A stretch of DNA of 64,000 nt from Methylomicrobium lacus LW14 (GTDB lineage Bacteria > Pseudomonadota > Gammaproteobacteria > Methylococcales > Methylomonadaceae), in assembly GCF_000527095.1 (NCBI RefSeq), contig NZ_AZUN01000001.1:3671501-3735500 (forward strand), written 5' to 3'. Below are positions 38,001-46,352 of the stretch, one piece after another. Below the pieces are notes generated by a model. The model ran no database searches and was not told the DNA's origin. It saw only the letters and a program-made list of their open reading frames with translations. Position 1 is the stretch's first letter; every line of letters starts with the position of its first letter. The translations under genes were made by a program, and so were the position numbers.

Positions 38001-38053
38001 CAAAATCACTATTCATGATTACTCCAATTATCATCAGATAATTAAAATATCGC

Positions 38054-38070
38054 TGTATCTAATAGATACA
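38054..38070. repeat. TGTATCT-AGATACA palindrome, isolated copy
   Basis: The sequence TGTATCTAATAGATACA is one copy of the same palindrome that is repeated 13 more times between 39.9 and 41.9 kb. It lies downstream of the second coupling-protein gene. Confidence 0.85.
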
Positions 38071-38090
38071 CTTCGGTCTTGACGCCCGAT

Positions 38091-38125
38091 CGCTCTGGCC
38101 GGTACCGGTCGGACCGGCCAGAGCG
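38091..38125. repeat. GC-rich hairpin with perfect 13-bp arms
   Basis: The arms CGCTCTGGCCGGT and ACCGGCCAGAGCG enclose a nine-base loop. No T-tract follows. It belongs to the palindrome-rich zone and could be a protein-binding or single-strand structure. Confidence 0.75.
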
Positions 38126-38351
38126 CAGCGGGTCTGCTGTTCCCCTGGCAATCCGCCGCATCGGTCATGTTGCAATAGTTGCTCGGTCGATTGTCTCTAT
38201 TAAATACACTTTTTGTGGTCCTCCAAAATCGGAAACCAAACAGATCTGAGTCACTTTGTTGTTGGGATCATCGATACTGTCTGGTATTTCGAACAAGACT
38301 ATTGCTATACCAATCCACTTTCTGGATGGTGCACTACCCATTGGAAAATCA

Positions 38352-39614
38352 TCATATTCCAGGGCTCATTTCCAACTTTGAGGCAATACTTTGGCAAAAG
38401 TCGGTTTCAATAAAATGCTCAGCAATATTAGGCCTATCCTTTATTGTTAGATTGGCTTTCGTAACTGGATAGCCATTTAGCTTTACATAACAGGCCAAAT
38501 TTTTCAGCTGGCTTATATGAGCTGGCCAGACCTGCTTATCACCCTGGGCATCGGGCAAAATTTTTGATGCCCAGTCGGCTGTGTCAGGGTCCGGCGCCCG
38601 GAAAATCGCATGAGTAGAGCAAAGGCCGGCCAATGCCTCCGCTCCGTCTTTTTTATAGACTTCACGCAGCTGAGCGACCGATTGAATTCCCAAAATGCCG
38701 GCTGCGCCGTACTTTCGCCCCATCGACAATAACCTAGGAATGGACGGCATTTTTTGCAGGCTGGAAAGATCGTCAAGGACGAAAAAAATTCGTCTTTGCC
38801 GGTCCGGTTTCATCGACAATAGGGCGGCGGCTGCGAAATCCAACCAGCACGACAAAAGCGGTTTGAGCGCCGAGTGATAGTCGATCCGACTGCTAATAAA
38901 AAGCCAACCGTTTCCATCTTCTTCAATGAATTTTCGGATCGAAAATGGGTCTCCTTCTGCCGGCAAAAGCTTCAGGCACCGCACGTAGGCCGCAGCACTT
39001 GCCCGAATCGAAAGTGCCAATTTTGAACCGGACTCATCTCCTGGTATTAATGCCGCAGCCTCAGTTCCTTTGATTGCTTCAGCTAATTCGCTCATGTCGG
39101 CTACCAACATCAATTCGAGCAGACGATTCAAATTAAAATTGCCTTCCCGCCACATTTTTAATATAGCGCCTGCGATTAGTGCTCTGGCAGCATCGGTCCA
39201 AAATCGATCACCTTCGCCTTCAGGTACCAGGCTCTCGGCGATGCTCTCGACGTCAAATTCCGAGGCACACTCTATCCAAGGATTCCAAGCAGGTGAACGG
39301 CTATCCATCGGATTTAAGATCGTGTCACCTTCACGATAAAATCGCGCAATATATTCACCATTGAGGTCGAAAATAATAGCACGTTGTCCTCTCGCTCGAA
39401 TCTCATCAAGGATGCCGGATATCAGGTCTGTTTTACCGGTGCTAACGGCACCGCTGATCATCATGTGCTGGGTCTCGGTATCACGTATAAGAGGCACATT
39501 TCCAATATGAATATCCGAAGCCTTCCCGTTTCGTTTTATTCTGTTGATCAGTTTCTCGGCTTCAACAAAATCTTCTTCACCGCCAAATAGCTGTTTAACA
39601 AATCTAGACAACAT
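38352..39614 (-). CDS. Second TrwB/VirD4-like coupling ATPase lacking the membrane domain
   Basis: From ATG 39614 (GGAGAG five bases upstream) the protein has 420 residues. From about residue 45 onward it is highly similar to the TrwB-like protein encoded at 49477-51297, sharing long identical stretches such as ESLVPEGEGDRFW and GILGIQSVAQLREVYKKDGA. It has no N-terminal transmembrane region; only about 40 polar residues precede the ATPase. Walker A is GAVSTGKT (complete), but Walker B is FFVLDDLSSL where the paralogue has FFVLDELPSL, so the catalytic Glu position is Asp. The internal segment after DTADWAS also differs. It may be a cytosolic DNA-pumping variant or a decaying duplicate. Confidence 0.8.
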   Translation of the reverse strand: MLSRFVKQLFGGEEDFVEAEKLINRIKRNGKASDIHIGNVPLIRDTETQHMMISGAVSTGKTDLISGILDEIRARGQRAIIFDLNGEYIARFYREGDTILNPMDSRSPAWNPWIECASEFDVESIAESLVPEGEGDRFWTDAARALIAGAILKMWREGNFNLNRLLELMLVADMSELAEAIKGTEAAALIPGDESGSKLALSIRASAAAYVRCLKLLPAEGDPFSIRKFIEEDGNGWLFISSRIDYHSALKPLLSCWLDFAAAALLSMKPDRQRRIFFVLDDLSSLQKMPSIPRLLSMGRKYGAAGILGIQSVAQLREVYKKDGAEALAGLCSTHAIFRAPDPDTADWASKILPDAQGDKQVWPAHISQLKNLACYVKLNGYPVTKANLTIKDRPNIAEHFIETDFCQSIASKLEMSPGI

Positions 39615-39733
39615 TATTTCTCTCCAAAAATGAACTAATCCAAACATGGATCACTGGAGATATCAGTTGCTTGGGAAACGATTTTTTGAAATGCTTGAAA
39701 TGCTTGGCAGCACAGGGCAGCTATTCGATGAAG

Positions 39734-39758
39734 AAAGTGTCACATTATGTGACACTTT
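39734..39758. repeat. GTGTCACA-TGTGACAC palindrome with extended arms
   Basis: Eleven-base arms (AAAGTGTCACA / TGTGACACTTT) flank TTA. It is the first of four GTGTCACA palindromes in the zone. It lies about 120 bp upstream of the start of the second coupling-protein gene (minus strand), so it may be an operator. Confidence 0.8.
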
Positions 39759-39784
39759 TTCTTTGATGATAGAAGGTATCGAAG

Positions 39785-39814
39785 CACATTGTCCTATACA
39801 GACAATGTGTTTTT
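39785..39814 (+). repeat. Hairpin CACATTGTC/GACAATGTG followed by TTTTT
   Basis: Perfect 9-bp arms enclose CTATACA, and the plus strand continues into five T. It could be a weak terminator for plus-strand transcription. The arm-loop text ATTGTCCTATA also resembles nic regions of MobF oriTs such as R388 (ATTGTCTATA), so it is an alternative oriT candidate. Confidence 0.45.
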
Positions 39815-39849
39815 GCTAAGAATTTGGGCGTATCAATGAAAAATTACCG

Positions 39850-41900
39850 CGATTCACGTAAGACATTCACAGGGGCGAGGGAAGCGGTGTTCAAAAGTGT
39901 ATCTATTAGATACACTTTTTGCTGACGCCGGCCGGTTGCCTCGATTATCTTCGGTCGCCCGTGGCGGTCAAACTGCGATGGAATGAGTGTCACATGATGT
40001 GACACCATGGCCGTTTGTCACCGTTTTCCTGCTTCGGTTCGTCGCCATTCATGTTTCGATAGCCTCCGCCGGTCGGCTGTATCTTTTAGATACACTTTGC
40101 CCTTGATGCCGAGCCATCGCAGCCGGGTCGCCGCGGTGGAGCGCAGCGGGCCGGTTGCCCTGGCCGTCGCCGATCGGTCGCGCCGGGTTCCTGCCTCCGC
40201 ATCGCCGGCAACTTATGATAGCCTTCGCCGGTCGGCTGCATCTTTTAGATACACTTTACCCTTGATGCCGATCCATCTCCGCCGTATCGCCGCCGGTCAA
40301 CTTACGATCACCTTCGCCGGTCGGCTGTATCTTTTTGATACACTTTGCCCTTGATGCCGAGCCATCGCCGCCGGGGCGTCGCCGGTCGAGCGTAGCGGGC
40401 CGGTTGCCCTGGCCGTCGCCGATCGGTCGCGCCGGGTTCCTGCCGCCGTATCGCCGCCGGTCAACTTATGATCACCTTTGCCGGTCGGCTGTATCTTTTA
40501 GATACACTTTGCCCTTGATGCCGAGCCATCGCAGCCGGGTCGCCGCCGGTGGAGCGCAGCGGGCCGGTTGCCCTGGCCGCCGCCATCGGGCGTGGGTTCC
40601 TGCCGCCGTATCGCCGCCGGTCAACTTTACGATACCTTTGCCGGTCGCTGTCTGTTTCGCTGTATCTTTTAGATACACTTTACCCTTGATGCCGAGCCAT
40701 CTCCGCCGGGTCGCCGCGGTGGACCAGCGGGCACGGTTGCCCTGCCGCCGCCGATTCGTCGCACCGGGTTCCTGCCGCCGTATCGCCGCAACTTACGATA
40801 GCCTTCGCCGGTCTGCTGCACCTTTTAGATACCACTTGCCCTTGATGCCGAGCCATCGGCCGCCAGGGTCGCCGCCGATCGGTCGCGCCGGGTTCCTGCC
40901 GCCGGATCATAGCAGTCAACTTACGAAGGCCTTCGCGGTGGCTGTATCTTTTAGATACCACTTTTGCCCTTGATGCCGGCCCATCGCAGCCGGGTCGCCG
41001 CCGGTGGAGCGTAAGCGGGTGTGTGTCTCCTTTGCGGATCCAATCGTGCTACGACGCTGTGTTTGCTAAGCCTTTGGGGCGCTATCGCTGCCGGGCTACC
41101 GCGATTCACGTAAGACATTCAGCAGGGGCGAGGGAAGCGGTGTTCAAAAGTGTATCTAATTAGATACACTTTTTTGCTGACGCCGGCGGTTGCCTCGATT
41201 ATCCTTCGGTCGCCCGTGGCGGTCAAACTGGCGATGGAATGAGTGTCACATGATGTGACACCATGGCCTTTGTCACCGTTTTCCCTGCTTCGGTTCGCCG
41301 CCATTCATGTTTCGATAGCCTTCGCCGGTCTGCTGTATCTTTTAGATACACTTTACCCTTGATGCCGATCCATCTCCGCCGGGTCGCCGCGGTGGTACGC
41401 AGCGAGCCGGTTGCCCTGGCCGCCGCCGATCGATCGCGCCGAGTTCCTGCCGCCGTATCGCCGCCGGTCAACTTACGATCACCTTCGCCGGTCGGCTGTA
41501 TCTTTTAGATACACTTTGCCCTTGATGCCGAGCCATCGCCGCCGGGGCGCCGCCGGTCGAGCGTAGCGAACCGTTTGCCTCGATCATCTTCGGCCGCCAG
41601 TGACGGTCAAACTGCGGTGGCTCGCTGAATGAGTGTCACATGATGTGACACCATGGCCGACGGGTCAATACATATCCGAGTTCTGTTAAGAATTTGGAAG
41701 TGCTGATGAAAAAATTCCCGTAGCCGCTTTAAGGAGACAAAGACGGCAGATTGGAGATTGTTCACCGCCGCGAAGTTGTATCTATTAGATACAACTTCGT
41801 CTAGTCCTTGCTCACACCATATGAATCTCGGAATATATCTCTCCAAGGGTAGGGCTGGGAAAGCATTTCCACCAAGGTGTATCTTCGGGATACACTTTGT
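39850..41900. repeat. Palindrome/iteron-like array, about 2 kb, non-coding
   Basis: TGTATCT-N3-AGATACA palindromes (some degenerate) lie at 39898, 40078, 40237, 40326, 40490, 40661, 40817, 40943, 41151, 41334, 41497, 41777 and 41878. Between most are GC-rich spacers sharing CTTTGCCCTTGATGCCGAGC and GCCGGGTCGCCG. GTGTCACATGATGTGACAC occurs at 39987, 41243 and 41633. About 230-480 bp starting near 39850 are repeated with high identity from about 41100, a roughly 1.25-kb duplication. Frames open through this stretch (e.g. 40007-40973) translate as Arg/Ala/Pro-rich repeats and are not believed to be genes. It looks like a binding-site array for an origin, partition or regulatory protein. Confidence 0.85.
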
Positions 41901-41995
41901 CCCTTTTCTTCCTGGACAGGATCGTATGATCAAATTTTGATCTAATCGACCGGAGGCCGCGTGAATTCAGGCTTTGACGCTCTCGACTAACAACA

Positions 41996-42018
41996 TTATC
42001 CACAGTTATTGTGGATAA
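41996..42018. promoter_or_regulatory. Pair of perfect inverted DnaA boxes
   Basis: TTATCCACA (41996-42004) and its exact inverse TGTGGATAA (42010-42018) are separated by five bases. TTATCCACA is the high-affinity DnaA box. A convergent pair next to an iteron-like array suggests a replication origin of the element, or DnaA control of the downstream gene, whose start is 294 bp away. Confidence 0.7.
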
Positions 42019-42311
42019 AATGGGTACATAATAAAGGCGGATGTAATCCTGAGCATTCCAATAAAACGGCCAGCTATCCTTGTTTCAAACCAGCAATCTG
42101 AAGTTATTGCAAAGCGGCCATTGGCAATGGTTGGTTTTATGTGGATTGACCGGCAGAAGTCGACCTATAGTTGTCTGTTAAGATGATGTGCTTTAATGGC
42201 CGCTGTTTGATCTATGGCGGCAATTCGCTTTTACGTGATACCGGCCTGTTTTCAAAATCCCATCCGCTATATTCGCACCACCAACTAAAAGATCAAGGAG
42301 AAAAAATTCTA

Positions 42312-45300
42312 ATGTCACATGATGATGCGAATATCGACTGGAAAGTACTTAAGTCAATTTTTGATGAGCAAATGCGATGGGCTTCACTATCTGTAACCAT
42401 CCAAGAGATTGCAGACGACAACAAGGCTCTCATCCGTGATCTATCCCACTACGATCCCAACATTACCATTCCGCTTCTGGCAGGTCTTTTGACGCTCCCA
42501 GAATACCAAACGGCGTGTATCAGGCTTGAAACACTGGTCGCATTGGCTGTGATTTTCTGTAAAGGTAGGAAGAAACCTAATATTGATAATGCGGTGCGCT
42601 GGTTTTTTCAAATTGGAAAATCTCGATGTGTAATAGGTGAAGACCCTGCGGAAGACGTCTTTGTATCACTAGTAACTGACTGCAACGGAAATTATCGTCT
42701 TGTTGAAGGCGTCTGGGAAGCAGCTGGCTTCTACACACAACGTATTTTGGAAGTTGTTTCAACAATGCCTGATACTGGGGAATTCGGGCGGATCAAAAGA
42801 AGTTTTCATGCCATTCTTATCATATCTGACATAGTTTGCGAACAGGCAGGTTTGCGCCGTTATCAACTTGGATCGGATGAGCGGAATACAGCACTTTCTG
42901 CACGTAAACTTCCAGGACGCAATGCTCTAATATCAAGGGTTACCCTCTCATTTGAGGAACTTAGGGAGAAAGGGGTCACTAAATCTGATATCGCACCATT
43001 CCTGTTTGATCATCAGATGCGAGATAGTCTAGTCGAGCAGCAAATTGGCTGTAGCGATTTGGATCGCTGTCCGCTTATACTCCAATCCAGCACACACCTC
43101 TCAGTTGCCTTACCATCAGCACTATCCGTTGCGGCCAGGGATTTTGTGATAGCGCATATGATTGAAGGTGGTCTGACTGATGCCTTTAATAGTTCGCTTG
43201 CAAAGAACTACACAGAATTATTCTTCAATACACCGCTATTGGGTGGACGGAGGCGTGCTCCCGTCTTGTGGAAAAAATTAGGCCCGAATCGCTTGTCTAC
43301 ATTCGCATTTGAGGTCGATCACGGTTATTTCATTTCTTACCACTTGTTTCTGACTTCCGTGGCAACGCATGACGATGGTGGTTTTAAGTCAGCGTATCAG
43401 GACGAGGGCGCGCTTACAGATGCTTTGCAGGAATCAATCAGCAGCGCGATAGAACAACTATCGAAACGCTCCGACTTTAAGAAAGGCGTGATAGTCCTGG
43501 TCGGCTGCGGATGGGGAAAGGGCTATCTAACTCAAGAAATCAAGGTCAATCATCCTAAGTGGCGTTTCGAAAGCATGTCCGCAGCCGACCTCGTTCGCCT
43601 TAGTTGGCTCAGTGATATGAATCCCAGTTATTTCTGGCGTATTCAAGATGGACTTGAGGCTGTGACGAAGAATGGAGTGCGTATTGTCAACCCGAACGGC
43701 ATACTGAACCTCATCGGCTGGGTGCGCAGCAATGACGGACACTTTGTGCCGCACGCCCAGCTCTTAGACGAGGAGGTTTCGCCCGAGCAGCCTTTGATGC
43801 TCAATCTTCCTGTTAACCTTCTTCGAGGGGTGCGAGCTGAGGCCGATCTTGGCTATGATCGCCATCGCGCAGTCGATAATACCGGTGTCTGGCACGATGT
43901 TCAGCATTTAGGGCCTAACCCATTTTTTACCAGCGAGAGTGCTCGCCGTCTTTATGCATCAGTGGGTCACGCGCTGGATGGGATGTTCACGTCTGTTTAT
44001 GAAGGTAAATTGCTGCTATGGCTTTCACTAACTGCCCCAAATATTGCAGACAGAGACATTGAATTTCGGCTGTGGGAGATGGCAAACGAATGGCTGCACC
44101 GCATCGGTAGTAAACTCGATAGGTACGCAGGGCATCTGACAAAGACAACAAATTTAAAAGTGTATGTCGAGTTTCAAGATATTGATCCGCCGAAGGAACC
44201 TGGACAAAAAGCCAAGGCCGATGACCTAAGCGAATTTTGTGTCATTAAAGAGTACGAGGAGCCGAATGCCATTAAAGCGGTCTTCAAAGCAGGTTTTTTA
44301 AGCGGTTTTGGCATTGCAGAGAATGTCGCAGAGCGGTTATTTGTCCTCAATATTTCGCGTGCTTTCCTGCATCTTCTAAACGTGACAGATAGTGATAGAG
44401 AAGCAGAAGAGATTACAAGGAATGTCGTTCAAAATCAGGAAGCCCGTAGTTTCCATGTCATCCATGCTCACCACTTTATTGATTATGTGCATGATACGCT
44501 ATCGGAAAAGCTTGTCATCATAGACGAGATTGACGACGCTACGGCGAAAATTGGTCTGGGTTGGCGTGTATATGATCGAATGTTGGGCAACAAAATTGAA
44601 GGAAGGGAAGCTTGTACCAACTTTCTAGGAAATGTCGTCGATGTATTGCTAGCAGAAATCTGCGAAATGCTTGTTTGCTTTGAACGCGTTTCAACACTAA
44701 AGAGGTTAGTTGCCAACAACGAAAAATCTAGCGTGGAATTGGACTGGTGGAAGCGAACTTCAGCGGCAATCATCGGACTCCATGGCAGCGTTGATAGCAC
44801 CGTCCAAAAATATACAGAGCAGACATCAAAGTTTGCCGGCGCTGGCATTGCAAGCCGCGTGTTGATTGAGATGGCCGTGTGCGTATGCCCTTTGAATGAT
44901 GGCGCACAGCTATCGGACATTGAATTGAGCAAATTGATAGCGCGGGCTTCTTTGCTTGTTCGCATCGGAGGCCTCTCTGATGCAATCCACTACAGCGCGC
45001 TGGCACCTGAACTTACAATTTCCTCTCTTGGCGATGTATTATTGCGTGATGATTTTGTGGATTTGGTAGTTCAGCCAATGTTGTCGCGGGTGTTGGGTGA
45101 GAAATTCATCGCCAACGCCCCTTTGCAAAAAAAGAACTACGACGAACCGGTTTTTACTTCTACAAGTAAAGGCCAAATCGACGAGGAATTCTTGCGCATT
45201 TGGAGAGTCGAGATGGGCTTTGACTTGGATGAGGCTCGCAACATAATTGATTCCTTAGAGGACAAAGGTATCACCGATCATTCTGCAATCTATAGCATTT

Positions 45301-46109
45301 CCCAAAGCGAATATTTCCCTTTGGTTTGCTCAGACCAAGTTTCAGAAGATTCTGCCTTAAAGTTCCTTGAGCAATTTTCGCTTAAAACTCGACACCGCTG
45401 GGATAAACCATCGAAAGGCTTTGCGATAAAAGACATTTATCCATGGCGGTTTGGCAGAAGGTTGTCATTCGTGACTCGTCCAATTCTGAAAGTAGACGAA
45501 AGCAATGATTCGCAATTGCTTATTGCCCCTGCTGCGCTCCGAAAAGGTTTTGCTTATGTCGTTGCTGAAACTTATAGTGGCCGCTTTGACCAGTCCTTTT
45601 TTCGGTCCGACGAAATGAAAAATACTTGGTGGGGAAAGGCTAGTGAGGGGCATAGCTTCAACGCTGAGGTTGCGCAACGTTTGTTGGATGCTGGCTGGAA
45701 AATTCGAGAAAACATTGAAATTCCAGAAATTCTCAACCAAAAGACGGAACAGAACTTCGGTGATGTCGATGTCCTTGCCTGGAGGCCGGATCGACAAGAC
45801 GTTTTGGTAATTGAGTGTAAAGATCTGTCGTTAGCTCGAAACTATTCAGAGATTGCGGCATTGATTTCCAGTTTTCAAGGTGCAAATGTTGATGGAAAGC
45901 CTGATAGTTTAAAAAAGCACTTAATCCGCGTTTCTATCCTCGAACGAAATCTTGAGCACTTACAACGTTTCACAGGCATTCAAGAGCCCAATATCGTTTC
46001 GTGCCTTGTTTGTAGCGGAGTTGTACCTATGCAGTACTCAAAAATCGAAGCTTTATCTAAGACGCATGTTGGTTCGGTCGACGATCTCCTGGCACTCTAT
46101 AGTTGTTAA
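42312..46109 (+). CDS. Large protein of unknown family with C-terminal PD-(D/E)XK nuclease motif
   Basis: From ATG 42312 (AAGGAGAA nine bases upstream) the protein has 1265 residues; an in-frame extension to 42171 lacks a ribosome-binding site. No known domain is recognised in the first 1050 residues. They look soluble and mostly helical, with a glycine-rich segment VIVLVGCGWGKGYL near residue 400 that only loosely resembles a nucleotide loop. Near the C-terminus (about 1150-1175) the text FGDVDVLAWRPDRQDVLVIECKDL fits a D-x(n)-E-C-K nuclease core, here quoted in parts: DVDVLAW and VIECKDL. It stands alone between the palindrome array and the mobilization operon. A defence or DNA-processing role is plausible but unproven. 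Confidence 0.7.
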   Translation: MSHDDANIDWKVLKSIFDEQMRWASLSVTIQEIADDNKALIRDLSHYDPNITIPLLAGLLTLPEYQTACIRLETLVALAVIFCKGRKKPNIDNAVRWFFQIGKSRCVIGEDPAEDVFVSLVTDCNGNYRLVEGVWEAAGFYTQRILEVVSTMPDTGEFGRIKRSFHAILIISDIVCEQAGLRRYQLGSDERNTALSARKLPGRNALISRVTLSFEELREKGVTKSDIAPFLFDHQMRDSLVEQQIGCSDLDRCPLILQSSTHLSVALPSALSVAARDFVIAHMIEGGLTDAFNSSLAKNYTELFFNTPLLGGRRRAPVLWKKLGPNRLSTFAFEVDHGYFISYHLFLTSVATHDDGGFKSAYQDEGALTDALQESISSAIEQLSKRSDFKKGVIVLVGCGWGKGYLTQEIKVNHPKWRFESMSAADLVRLSWLSDMNPSYFWRIQDGLEAVTKNGVRIVNPNGILNLIGWVRSNDGHFVPHAQLLDEEVSPEQPLMLNLPVNLLRGVRAEADLGYDRHRAVDNTGVWHDVQHLGPNPFFTSESARRLYASVGHALDGMFTSVYEGKLLLWLSLTAPNIADRDIEFRLWEMANEWLHRIGSKLDRYAGHLTKTTNLKVYVEFQDIDPPKEPGQKAKADDLSEFCVIKEYEEPNAIKAVFKAGFLSGFGIAENVAERLFVLNISRAFLHLLNVTDSDREAEEITRNVVQNQEARSFHVIHAHHFIDYVHDTLSEKLVIIDEIDDATAKIGLGWRVYDRMLGNKIEGREACTNFLGNVVDVLLAEICEMLVCFERVSTLKRLVANNEKSSVELDWWKRTSAAIIGLHGSVDSTVQKYTEQTSKFAGAGIASRVLIEMAVCVCPLNDGAQLSDIELSKLIARASLLVRIGGLSDAIHYSALAPELTISSLGDVLLRDDFVDLVVQPMLSRVLGEKFIANAPLQKKNYDEPVFTSTSKGQIDEEFLRIWRVEMGFDLDEARNIIDSLEDKGITDHSAIYSISQSEYFPLVCSDQVSEDSALKFLEQFSLKTRHRWDKPSKGFAIKDIYPWRFGRRLSFVTRPILKVDESNDSQLLIAPAALRKGFAYVVAETYSGRFDQSFFRSDEMKNTWWGKASEGHSFNAEVAQRLLDAGWKIRENIEIPEILNQKTEQNFGDVDVLAWRPDRQDVLVIECKDLSLARNYSEIAALISSFQGANVDGKPDSLKKHLIRVSILERNLEHLQRFTGIQEPNIVSCLVCSGVVPMQYSKIEALSKTHVGSVDDLLALYSC

Positions 46110-46352
46110 TCTGTGGAGGATATTAAATTTCCAAGCTATCGAATCATCGAAAAGAGGTTATATAACTGCTTTTGAACATTCAACGGTCATTATTCTGAAA
46201 TTTTGATCGACCGGTTTTGGCCGACTGCAGCTCATTTCCACGATCGATAGCTAGTGGCCGCTTTAGAGTAGGAAAAGCTGGCCAATTTACATAATTTTAG
46301 ACGGCAGCATTGAGCAAGAATACGCAATCCCAGGCTCAACCGCCATTTGCCT

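Noticed and set aside
40007..41508. Several open frames through the palindrome array encoding Arg/Pro/Ala-rich repeats
   Set aside because: They mirror the DNA repeats, have no ribosome-binding sites and are broken by the same indels that separate the repeat copies.
39850..41900. CRISPR array
   Set aside because: Repeat spacing is irregular (about 90-280 bp), spacers are related to each other, and no cas genes are present.
39850..41900. Integron attC/cassette array
   Set aside because: The dyads are fully palindromic and identical at the core, the intervals contain no genes, and no integron integrase is in the window.
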